From a bacterium (GTDB lineage: Bacteria; Armatimonadota; Abditibacteriia; Abditibacteriales; Abditibacteriaceae): a stretch of DNA of 64,000 nucleotides. Shown piece by piece: positions 56,499 through 64,000 of the stretch. The notes beneath the pieces were generated by a model. It had not been told where the DNA came from, did not search any database, and saw nothing but the letters and a program-made list of their open reading frames with translations. The stretch covers positions 1-64,000 of the forward strand of contig SDZD01000011.1 of assembly GCA_004172935.1 (NCBI GenBank), read 5' to 3'. Within the stretch, counting starts at the first letter, position 1. Every line of letters begins with the position of its first letter. Made by a program: the position numbers and the translations under genes.

Positions 56499-57997
56499 CA
56501 GGCATCCTTCCTGTTTTCGAGCGCCTCGCGTACAACTTCGCGGTCGTCGAAGTGGATGGTGCGCTCTTTGAAGATTTGGTAGGTTTCGTGGCCTTTGCCC
56601 GCGATAACGACGAAGTCGCCTTTTTGCGCGATGGAGACGGCGCGTTCGATGGCTTCGCGTCGGTCAACCTCGACCAAAACCTGTGCGTGGGAGCCGCTAG
56701 TTCCGGCCAGAATATCGTCAATGATGCGATTGGGGTCTTCGGTGCGCGGGTTGTCGCTGGTAACGACGACAACATCGCTGAGGCTGGCGCCGATGGCGCC
56801 CATCTGGGGGCGCTTGGTGCGGTCGCGGTCGCCGCCACAGCCAAAAACGCAGATGAGGCGACCGGGGGTGAACTCGCGCACCGTCGCCAACACGTTTTTG
56901 AGGCCGTCGGGTGTGTGGGCATAATCGACGGCGACGAAGAATTCTTGGCCCTCGTCGATGGATTCCATGCGGCCTTCAGGGGCATGGGCGCGGTTGAGGG
57001 CGCGTTGAATCTGCGCGACGGGCATGTTCTTCAATAGACCAAAACTGATGGCTGCGAGGGCGTTCTGGACGTTAAAGCGTCCCGGAATTTGAAGATCGAA
57101 GGGGATGTCGCCGCCCGACGTTTTGGCAACGAAGGCACTGCCGGATGGGGTGAGGTGAACGGCTTCGGCTTTAACGTGGGCTTCGTTCTCAATGCCGTAG
57201 GTGATGAAGGGGACATCGGAAGCGATTTCGGCGAGGCGACGCCCATAACGGTCGTCGGAATTGAAGACGGCACCGAAGGATTTGAACTCTTCGCTTTCGT
57301 GAGCAACGTCGGTGAAAAGCAGCGTTTTAGCGGCAAAGTAATCCTCCATATTATTGTGGAAATCGAGGTGGTCCTGGGTTAAGTTGGAGAAGATGCCCGC
57401 GTCGAAGGCACAGCCCGCGACTCGCTGGAGCGCGAGGGCATGACTGGAGACTTCCATAACGACCGCTTCGGTGCCGCCATCGAGGAATTCGGCGAGGAGG
57501 CGCTGCAAATCGAGCGATTCGGGGGTGGTGCGTCCGGTGTCGTAGTAAGTCTTTTCGGCTTTGGCTCCGAGCGTGCCAATGATGCCAACCGACTTAACGC
57601 CGCTTTCGCGCAGCAAATCGGCGACAAGGTGGGCAATGGTGGTTTTGCCGTTGGTGCCTGTGACGCCAACGAGAGTCATCTCGCGGGAAGGATGCCCATA
57701 AAATTCGCAGGCCATCATCGCCAAAGCGCGGCGTGTGTCGGAGACGAAAACTTTGGTGATATTGGCGGGCAAATCGGCGACGGCCTCGCGATTTTGGGCG
57801 ACAACGACGGTGGCTCCGCGCTCGACAGCGGCAGCGGCGAATTCGTGTCCATCGCGGGCGACACCCAAAATACAGACGAAGGCCGAGCCGGGTTGAACCT
57901 CGCGCGAATCGTAATTTACAGCAGCGATGTTTTGTTCGGCGTTACCGTGGATTTCCGCATCAGGCAGCGATTGAAGTAGTTCTTTAAGAAGCGGCAT
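56498..57997 (-). CDS. murE: UDP-N-acetylmuramoyl-tripeptide synthetase (MurE)
   Basis: LVGVTGTNGKTTIAHLVADLL; GRTTPESLDLQRLLAEF; VMEVSSHALALQRV; FVAVDYAHTPDGLKNVL; VTSDNPRTEDPNRIIDDI. Confidence 0.96.
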   Translation of the reverse strand: MPLLKELLQSLPDAEIHGNAEQNIAAVNYDSREVQPGSAFVCILGVARDGHEFAAAAVERGATVVVAQNREAVADLPANITKVFVSDTRRALAMMACEFYGHPSREMTLVGVTGTNGKTTIAHLVADLLRESGVKSVGIIGTLGAKAEKTYYDTGRTTPESLDLQRLLAEFLDGGTEAVVMEVSSHALALQRVAGCAFDAGIFSNLTQDHLDFHNNMEDYFAAKTLLFTDVAHESEEFKSFGAVFNSDDRYGRRLAEIASDVPFITYGIENEAHVKAEAVHLTPSGSAFVAKTSGGDIPFDLQIPGRFNVQNALAAISFGLLKNMPVAQIQRALNRAHAPEGRMESIDEGQEFFVAVDYAHTPDGLKNVLATVREFTPGRLICVFGCGGDRDRTKRPQMGAIGASLSDVVVVTSDNPRTEDPNRIIDDILAGTSGSHAQVLVEVDRREAIERAVSIAQKGDFVVIAGKGHETYQIFKERTIHFDDREVVREALENRKDA

Positions 57998-58042
57998 TTT
58001 TGCAAAGCAGTTTGCCGCGTTTGAGTGGCTTTGGGGATGGCT

Positions 58043-58501
58043 TCAAGCGATAGCGGCATTGGTTTGGCGCTCGAAGAGGTCATCGAGAGTGCCGTAAATG
58101 TCGCCGTTATCGCTGATGATGAGGGTATCGTCGTGGATAAGGAGAGGTAATTGTTGAACACCCAGAAGGAATTGCTGAAGTTTTTTCCCAGCAGAAGCCA
58201 GGGCATCCTGCTCACAATAGACCACAATGAGTTGGTCTTCGAGGAGCGAGGCGACTCGGCCACGGAAGAAGCCACCGTAATTTGGCTCATCGTTCAGAAT
58301 GTGTTCAAAGCCTTTGGGCGGGTTTTGGAGGTGGGAAGTATGGGCGTTGCACAATTTGCCATCGGGGTATATCCAGAACACAAAATCTGGGTCGCGGTGG
58401 GTGAAGGAACGGATGGCGGAGCGTCGGGCGCGGTAGTTGGGGGCGAGAAAAGGAAAACGGGTGGTGGCGTCTTCACGTGAGATAGAGCCAAGGGAGAGCA
58501 T
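58043..58501 (-). CDS. Hypothetical protein
   Basis: 152 aa from ATG 58501: MLSLGSISREDATTRFPFLAPNYRARRSAIRSFTHRDPDFVFWIYPDGKL...; the longer track ORF begins inside the CACAGAG repeat. Confidence 0.6.
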   Translation of the reverse strand: MLSLGSISREDATTRFPFLAPNYRARRSAIRSFTHRDPDFVFWIYPDGKLCNAHTSHLQNPPKGFEHILNDEPNYGGFFRGRVASLLEDQLIVVYCEQDALASAGKKLQQFLLGVQQLPLLIHDDTLIISDNGDIYGTLDDLFERQTNAAIA

Positions 58502-58517
58502 AACTTCAGATAAATTA

Positions 58518-58547
58518 ACCGCAGAGACGCGGAGGCGCAGAGAGAAA
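58518..58547 (+). repeat. CACAGAG-type element, left flank of the GxxExxY gene
   Basis: accgcagagacgcggaggcgcagagagaaa; inverted relative to 58971-59000, 27/30 identical, all differences G/A. Confidence 0.9.
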
Positions 58548-58554
58548 AGAGAAG

Positions 58555-58953
58555 TTACCAATTGAATTGAGGATCGTTCATGCGGTGAGCCAAGCGACGT
58601 ATACCTTCCTTCATTAATGGGACATTGAAGTTGATTAGTAAGCCAAGTGGCAAATGTGACAAGCGCAAATAAGTCAATGTCTGTGCGGTATGGATTGGAG
58701 CCAGGGAATCAACTGATTTGAGTTCAATGAGAACTAGGCATTCAACCACAATGTCCATACGATAGCCACAATCAAGCTGAACAGCGTTGTAGCGCACAGG
58801 CAGTTCGACCTGCCGCTCAAATTGAAGCCGTCTCACACCAAGTTCATAACAAAGGCATTCTTCGTAGGTTGATTCCAACAAGCCCGGCCCTAGTTCTCTA
58901 TGTACTTCGATAGCGGCATCTACAATCATCCCTGAAATGATGTTGATTCTCAC
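58555..58953 (-). CDS. GxxExxY family protein (PD-(D/E)XK nuclease-like)
   Basis: VDAAIEVHRELGPGLLESTYEECLCYEL (GxxExxY) and CGYRMDIVVECLVLIELKSVDSL (D...ExK) signatures. Confidence 0.93.
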   Translation of the reverse strand: MRINIISGMIVDAAIEVHRELGPGLLESTYEECLCYELGVRRLQFERQVELPVRYNAVQLDCGYRMDIVVECLVLIELKSVDSLAPIHTAQTLTYLRLSHLPLGLLINFNVPLMKEGIRRLAHRMNDPQFNW

Positions 58954-58970
58954 GGCCTCACTCTAACACA

Positions 58971-59000
58971 TTTCTCTCTGTGCCTCCGTGTCTCTGTGGT
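58971..59000 (-). repeat. CACAGAG-type element, right flank of the GxxExxY gene
   Basis: Reverse complement accacagagacacggaggcacagagagaaa. Confidence 0.9.
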
Positions 59001-59010
59001 GTATTTAAAA

Positions 59011-59541
59011 TCACCAGAGTTGCGGGAGATGGGTGAATTGCCTGGCGGGTTCGGTCTGGAGAAAAATATGTGGTTGGGGCGTGATTGTGAAGTGGGCGAC
59101 GTTGATGCACGTGTGTTCGTACCACCAACTGCCCTCATCAAAATCTGAAAATCTTCCTTGCCAGCGGAGGCGTATCCACTGATTGGCTTCGATGGCGAAA
59201 TGGCCGATTCGTGGGTCGGGGGATTTGATTCCGGGGGCACCGACAGAATAATCCAAGGGATGGAATTTGGTCGTTGCGGTTTGCCCTTCCCAACATAGGG
59301 TGAAGCTGCCGTATTTAAAGTTGAGGTCGTCGGTGAACTCGAATTTCTGATGTTTAGGGGTTGGGGTTTGAAAGTCCGCGCTTTCGCTGTAGTCGAAGCG
59401 GTGGACAACAAGAAAATCGTCAGGGAAGTCTTCGAGGCGCAAAGCGAGAGGCACGGCATTGCGGGGTGTTGATAAAGGAGCACCGCGCGACTTCTTGGTC
59501 CAAGTGGTATGGATTATTTGGACGTAGAGAAGGGGTTTCAT
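59011..59541 (-). CDS. Hypothetical protein
   Basis: 176 aa, MKPLLYVQIIHTTWTKKSRGAPLSTPRNAVPLALRLEDFPDDF...; stop lies 10 nt from the right-flank repeat; an overlapping alternative frame is judged spurious. Confidence 0.55.
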   Translation of the reverse strand: MKPLLYVQIIHTTWTKKSRGAPLSTPRNAVPLALRLEDFPDDFLVVHRFDYSESADFQTPTPKHQKFEFTDDLNFKYGSFTLCWEGQTATTKFHPLDYSVGAPGIKSPDPRIGHFAIEANQWIRLRWQGRFSDFDEGSWWYEHTCINVAHFTITPQPHIFLQTEPARQFTHLPQLW

Positions 59542-59557
59542 AAGGGGGCGAAAATGG

Positions 59558-59587
59558 AAAAGGGCGAACTTGTGGGTTCGCCCTTTT
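59558..59587 (-). terminator. Rho-independent terminator downstream of ftsI
   Basis: aaaagggcgaac / gttcgccctttt (12-bp arms). Confidence 0.85.
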
Positions 59588-59595
59588 TGGGTGTA

Positions 59596-61449
59596 TCAAT
59601 GTGTTTTGCCGGTTGGACGTTCCATTAGGTTGGGGTTAGGAGCGGGGGCGTCGGAGCCTTCTTCGAGGCGCATGGCGGTAACGGCTTCCTGTGCGATGTT
59701 GGTGAAGGCGGGGCCGCAGACTTCGGAACCCCAGTGGGAACCGTGGGGTTCGTCGGCCATGACGGCAATGACGTATTTGGGCTTATTCATCGGGAGCAAA
59801 CCAACGAAAGACGAGATGAATTTGCCCGCGCGGTAGCCGGTTTTGCCGACGGCTTTCTGGGCCGAACCTGTCTTACCCGCCGCGTCGTAGCCGGGGATGA
59901 AGATGTATTTGCGGGCGGTGCCTTCGGCGACAACGCGACGGAGCATCTTTTTGACTTCGCGGGCGGTGTTGACCTGAATGACGCGGTGGTCGACTTCGGG
60001 CTTGAAGGTCTGGAGAACTTGACCGCGCGAGTTACGGACTTGCTTGATGAGCATCGGCTTCATCATCACGCCGTCGTTGGCGATGACACTGCCGATTTGG
60101 GCCAACTGGAGCGGCGTAATCATCATGCCCTGCCCGAACGAGAAGTTAGCCCACTGAGCGAGCGACCATGTTTTGGGATTGCTTCGGGGCAGGTAGCCGG
60201 GAGCGATGTTGAAACCGGGCAGTTCGGGCTTGGTGCCAATGCCAAATTTTTTGGCGTAGTCGGGCAAGACGTTGCGTGGCATCAACTGGGCGAAGTGCCA
60301 CATGCAGACGTTCGAGCTATCACGGATGCCATCGCTGAGCGTTTTTTGGCCAGCCTGAACTTTGCCGCTCCAGAACTGCCAGTCGTGAATGACGTGGTTG
60401 CCAGCGGGGGCGCTGCCATTGATGTAGAAGCTGCGCGATTGCCAGTTGGGAACGTTTTCGACGGCAGCTGCGGCGGTAATGATTTTCCACGTTGAGCCGG
60501 GTTCGTAGGCGTACGAAAAGGCGCGGTTGGTCGCGACTTCGACCATGTCTTTGGGGCGATGGTTAAGGTCGAAGTTGGGCGCTGTTGATACGGCGACAAT
60601 TTCGCCGGTATCGGGCTTCATGACGACGGCGACGCAGAAGTTGGGCTTGTACTTCTTCCACGTGTCCATCAGGGTTTGGTCGGCAGCCTGTTGGATTTTG
60701 GGGTCGATGGCGGTTTCGATGGTTTTGCCATCGGTAGGCTCTTTCCAGACGCGCACCGAGCCGGGAACAGCGCGGCCCTGAGCATCAACAAGGGCTTCGC
60801 GTTCGCCGTTTTCGCCGCCGAGGGTTTTCTGCCACGCGGACTCCATGCCATCGGCGCCGAGGCCCGAATTGGTGGTGAAGCCGATGAGCTGAGGCGCGAA
60901 GGCGCCGAGGGGATAGTGGCGACGCGGCGACGCCTCGACGGAGAGGGTTTCCCAGAACTTCTTGCGGGCCGTGCGGTCTTTGCGCAACTCGTTCTTTTGC
61001 GGCCCCATTAGTTTGCGCAAACGGTCGGCGCGCTCTTCATCGACGTGTTCGGCCAGTTTGACGTAGTAGTTTTTGGTGCCGTTGGGACGAGTGACTTCAT
61101 CCAACTTGGCGCGCATCGCAACGGTATCACCACCGATGGTTTTCGCCAGCTCCGCAATAGCCTTATCTTTCTCTTGCGCAGACCAGCCGCGTGGGTTGGC
61201 GGCGATGGTGTACTCGTCGATTGTGACTGCCATCGCTGTACCATCGCGCGCCAGCAGCTGCCCACGACGAGCCGGGAGCAACTGCGCCCGCTCGAAGGCA
61301 GCATCGGACATGGTGGTGGCTGAGGCGCGCGTCATCGTTTGCATCCACGCCACGCGGGCGCCGCACAGAACAAACAGTCCGGCGAACACGTAGAACATCC
61401 GCTCGATGCGGTGCTGTGAGGTCTTGGCGATGGGTTGGGTACGGCTCAT
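59596..61449 (-). CDS. ftsI: Penicillin-binding protein 2/FtsI-type transpeptidase
   Basis: NRAFSYAYEPGSTWKIITAAAAVE (SxxK), DSSNVCMWHFAQ (SxN), AGKTGSAQKAV (KTG). Confidence 0.95.
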   Translation of the reverse strand: MSRTQPIAKTSQHRIERMFYVFAGLFVLCGARVAWMQTMTRASATTMSDAAFERAQLLPARRGQLLARDGTAMAVTIDEYTIAANPRGWSAQEKDKAIAELAKTIGGDTVAMRAKLDEVTRPNGTKNYYVKLAEHVDEERADRLRKLMGPQKNELRKDRTARKKFWETLSVEASPRRHYPLGAFAPQLIGFTTNSGLGADGMESAWQKTLGGENGEREALVDAQGRAVPGSVRVWKEPTDGKTIETAIDPKIQQAADQTLMDTWKKYKPNFCVAVVMKPDTGEIVAVSTAPNFDLNHRPKDMVEVATNRAFSYAYEPGSTWKIITAAAAVENVPNWQSRSFYINGSAPAGNHVIHDWQFWSGKVQAGQKTLSDGIRDSSNVCMWHFAQLMPRNVLPDYAKKFGIGTKPELPGFNIAPGYLPRSNPKTWSLAQWANFSFGQGMMITPLQLAQIGSVIANDGVMMKPMLIKQVRNSRGQVLQTFKPEVDHRVIQVNTAREVKKMLRRVVAEGTARKYIFIPGYDAAGKTGSAQKAVGKTGYRAGKFISSFVGLLPMNKPKYVIAVMADEPHGSHWGSEVCGPAFTNIAQEAVTAMRLEEGSDAPAPNPNLMERPTGKTH

Positions 61450-61533
61450 GAGATTTGGGCGACTGGAGGCTGACTGGTTAGCGAATTGGGATGAACGGAA
61501 TGAAAGGCAGCAAAAAGCTGTGGAAGCGCACTA

Positions 61534-61998
61534 TTAAGGAGAGGGCGCCTTGGCGGTGGGAGCGGGCATGGGCGCGTCGCTGGTGACATCGTCCATATCG
61601 AACGCGGGATTAGCGCGCTGGAAGCCTAGCTCGTTCGCCCACTGATTCAGACGGGGCGAGGCTTTTTGAGCGGACAGGCGATCTTGCGTGAGAGCTATCT
61701 GGAGATTTGTTTCCTGGATGTCGCGGTCGAGTTGATTGGACTGACGAAAAGCGACGAGCGTGACCGAGCCGAGCCAGACCAGAGCGACTAACTCAAGGGT
61801 GAGCAGGGTTGAAACGATGAAAAGCGAGGAGACGTGGAAGCGCCTGTGGCGCTTGAGGCGCAGCTTGATTTTCTGGCGCTCATCCTCATCGAGATGACCG
61901 GAGAAGCGGTCGACATACGACGAGTAATGCTCCCAGTCGGTATCGACGGGAGTGGGTTCAAATTCAGGTTCAGGATGGCGGCGTGCGGCGGCGGGCAT
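61534..61998 (-). CDS. ftsL: FtsL-like septum protein
   Basis: Single TM (VSSLFIVSTLLTLELVALVWLGSVTLVAF) followed by coiled-coil-like region; position between rsmH and ftsI. Confidence 0.7.
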   Translation of the reverse strand: MPAAARRHPEPEFEPTPVDTDWEHYSSYVDRFSGHLDEDERQKIKLRLKRHRRFHVSSLFIVSTLLTLELVALVWLGSVTLVAFRQSNQLDRDIQETNLQIALTQDRLSAQKASPRLNQWANELGFQRANPAFDMDDVTSDAPMPAPTAKAPSP

Positions 61999-62041
61999 GG
62001 TGTGATGAAGGCCTCCTGTTTATGGGAACCACAAACGGCAA

Positions 62042-62064
62042 AAGCCCGACAAAATGTCGGGCTT
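62042..62064 (-). terminator. Terminator/attenuator-like hairpin between rsmH and ftsL
   Basis: aagcccgac-aaaat-gtcgggctt, followed by TTTT on the minus strand. Confidence 0.7.
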
Positions 62065-62114
62065 ACAGGGTAGAAACAGAAGTCGCCGCTGTGGTATGCT
62101 TGAGAAAGTTTGTC

Positions 62115-63350
62115 TCAATCCGCTTGTGGCGGGGTGAGCAACACCTTTTCTGCTGCACGCAACTTACAGGAGCGTGAAAGCGGATTTTGGGCAACTTCGG
62201 CTTCAGTTGGCTCGACGGGTTTACGTGTGACTATATTCATTTGCCAAGTCACACCCAATCCATCGGAGCTATGAGGAACCGGATTTTCGATTTTTTGAGC
62301 CGAAAATTCCGTTTTGAATGGCAATTCAAGCGGGTTTCGGTTAAAGTTTTCCCCAAGAGGGAAAAGTTGGGCGAGAGATGAGTGCGTCGCGTCCGCGCGC
62401 TGCCGATTTTTGGAGAAATTGGCAGAACGACGGGGCTTGGCGCTCGAAAGATTGAACCCATCGGATTCCTCTTCTTTGCGCCCCGCCAGGCGGCGAAAGG
62501 TGCGTTTTAAAGTGCGGTCTTCGTTGCTGCTGTATGTCAGAATTACCAGTCTGGCTGAAGGTGACAACACACTGCTCAGGGTTTGTGCTCCATCGTCGAG
62601 AGCCCAAAACTCGTCGTTTACGGCTATCCGTAAGGCGGCGAATGTTTTGGTCGCGGGGTGAACGCGAGACGAATGGCGCACAGAAGCAGGGATTGCATTT
62701 TCAACAATTCGGGCGAGTTCAGACGTAGTGCGAATGGGTTGGCTGCGGCGATGTTCTGCGATGAATGTTGCGATGCGACGCGCCCATCTCTCGTCTGTGA
62801 GATGGAAGAATAAATCTTCCAACTCGGTCTGCGAAAGCCGGTTCACGAGATCGGCAGCGGTCGGACCACTCGTTCGATTGTAGCGCATGTCAAGGGGGCC
62901 GTCTTCGCGGAAGCTCAGACCTCTTTCGGCCCAGGCAACCTGCATCATACTCATCCCCGCATCGACTAAAGCGCCATCAATCGAATTGATTGGTCTTCCG
63001 TCACTTCCGACCTTCAAGTTTTCAAAGAACGGTGCTAACAACGTTGGTGCCTGGCGAAAATCGCCTTGCACGAGCGTCACGCGCTCGGCGACTCCTTCGG
63101 ATTGAAGGCGGGCCAGCGCGATTTTTTGTGATTCGCCGTCACGGTCAAAAGCGACCACGCGGCAGGTCGGGTGTGCTTTCAAGATAGCGAGCGTATGCCC
63201 GCCACTCCCCAGCGTTCCGTCCAAAAACACGGCGTCCGGTTTGTAAAGGTTCGATTCCTTATCGGCCAAGTTGTGACAGCGTAAGAACGCCAGCACTTCT
63301 ACGACCATTGCCGGCGGATGCAGCCGCCGCGCCTGTAGTTCCGGTACCAT
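62115..63350 (-). CDS. rsmH: 16S rRNA (cytosine1402-N4)-methyltransferase RsmH (MraW)
   Basis: LHPPAMVVEVLAFL; AVFLDGTLGSGGHTLAILKAHPTCRVVAFDRDGES; DGALVDAGMSMMQVAWAERGLSFREDGPLDMRYN. ATG 63350 preferred over 63476. Confidence 0.94.
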   Translation of the reverse strand: MVPELQARRLHPPAMVVEVLAFLRCHNLADKESNLYKPDAVFLDGTLGSGGHTLAILKAHPTCRVVAFDRDGESQKIALARLQSEGVAERVTLVQGDFRQAPTLLAPFFENLKVGSDGRPINSIDGALVDAGMSMMQVAWAERGLSFREDGPLDMRYNRTSGPTAADLVNRLSQTELEDLFFHLTDERWARRIATFIAEHRRSQPIRTTSELARIVENAIPASVRHSSRVHPATKTFAALRIAVNDEFWALDDGAQTLSSVLSPSARLVILTYSSNEDRTLKRTFRRLAGRKEEESDGFNLSSAKPRRSANFSKNRQRADATHSSLAQLFPLGENFNRNPLELPFKTEFSAQKIENPVPHSSDGLGVTWQMNIVTRKPVEPTEAEVAQNPLSRSCKLRAAEKVLLTPPQAD

Positions 63351-63948
63351 TTCCGGCCTCCTTCGCGGCCACTTCCTCCACCACTTCGATTTCTTTTTCT
63401 TTGGCTTTTTGCGCCTCAGATTTTTTGATCTGACTTGCAGCAGCCCGCAACATTCCGGCTTGTGCCTTACGAACATCAGGGTTCTCTCGATCAGCTTGAG
63501 CGAGTTCCCATCGTTCGCGAGACCACATCACCACTTTGTTCAGCACGCCTATCGAGACGACATCTTTTTCGATTTTTGCGTAAAACCTCAAGATGTCGGA
63601 AACGGCGACGCGCCATGAATCGTTTTCTACCGTAACGTGTTCTGCAGCCCCGGTGATACGCTCAACCGCCGCTGCGATAAACTCGTCCGATGGATTGTCC
63701 GCCATTTGGCGTTCGCAATATTCGAGAACGTCCAGCCCTGTCTTGTAGTTGTACATGGCCACGTTATCGTTTTCGTCGAGCATCATCCAAAACTGTTCGG
63801 TGAGTCCCGGCCTTAACTTGGCGGGGATGATCACGCGACCTTTTTCATCCAAACCGTGAAAGTGCGTTCCGGTCATAACCGGAACGGGCACAATTACGGA
63901 TTGAACGTCCGTCTTGTCTTCGCCTTTAAGGGCGGCAACGCGGGGCAT
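63259..63948 (-). CDS. mraZ: Division/cell wall cluster transcriptional repressor MraZ
   Basis: GTHFHGLDEKGRVIIPAKLRPGL and VVSIGVLNKVVMWSRERWE; long charged C-terminal extension. ATG 63876 is an alternative start. Confidence 0.93.
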   Translation of the reverse strand: MPRVAALKGEDKTDVQSVIVPVPVMTGTHFHGLDEKGRVIIPAKLRPGLTEQFWMMLDENDNVAMYNYKTGLDVLEYCERQMADNPSDEFIAAAVERITGAAEHVTVENDSWRVAVSDILRFYAKIEKDVVSIGVLNKVVMWSRERWELAQADRENPDVRKAQAGMLRAAASQIKKSEAQKAKEKEIEVVEEVAAKEAGNGTGTTGAAAASAGNGRRSAGVLTLSQLGR

Positions 63949-64000
63949 AGTCGCATAACGAACAGCAGGATCATCCTTCTTCCCTACTGCGAGAGGTCGC

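Noticed and set aside
58950-59483. 177-aa alternative ORF overlapping 59011-59541
   Set aside because: Ends in repeat-derived TTETRRHREK and has a less protein-like composition than the overlapping 176-aa frame.
1-64000. CRISPR arrays, prophage, classical IS transposases
   Set aside because: No regularly spaced direct repeats of 24-40 nt, no cas genes, no phage structural genes and no transposase or integrase signatures were seen in the supplied translations.

Overview
This 64-kb window is a chromosomal segment of a diderm bacterium with roughly 55% GC. The gene content is compatible with an Armatimonadota/Abditibacteriota-like lineage, but taxonomy is inference only. Main blocks: an HD-GYP fragment, a bestrophin-like gene and a dienelactone hydrolase; mutS; an acyltransferase and a rhomboid protease; two tandem M16-like proteins that both lack an intact HXXEH motif; an ABC-2 polysaccharide exporter pair; a three-gene phosphorelay; pepA and an RDD protein; an envelope block (LptC/OstA-like repeat lipoprotein, GT2, two GT-C-like proteins, KdsC-like phosphatase); two giant secreted proteins (about 2.2-2.4 k aa) with an apparently homologous C-terminal domain; UXS, Gfo/Idh/MocA and HD-GYP genes; tRNA-Glu; two more polytopic membrane proteins; a BadF-type ATPase; and a dcw cluster (mraZ-rsmH-ftsL-ftsI ... 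murE-murF-mraY-murD-ftsW) on the minus strand. The most interesting signals are: (1) a GxxExxY (PD-(D/E)XK-like) gene between ftsI and murE, bounded by a 27/30-nt inverted repeat of the 'ACCACAGAGACACGGAGGCACAGAGAG' type, with further copies of that motif elsewhere in the window; (2) a collinear composite intergenic repeat at about 2.6-3.1 kb and 19.1-19.4 kb; (3) a second dispersed intergenic repeat with three copies; (4) the shared C-terminal domain of the two giant exoproteins; (5) the tandem degenerate M16 pair. All calls come from reading the sequence and supplied translations. No database search was run.
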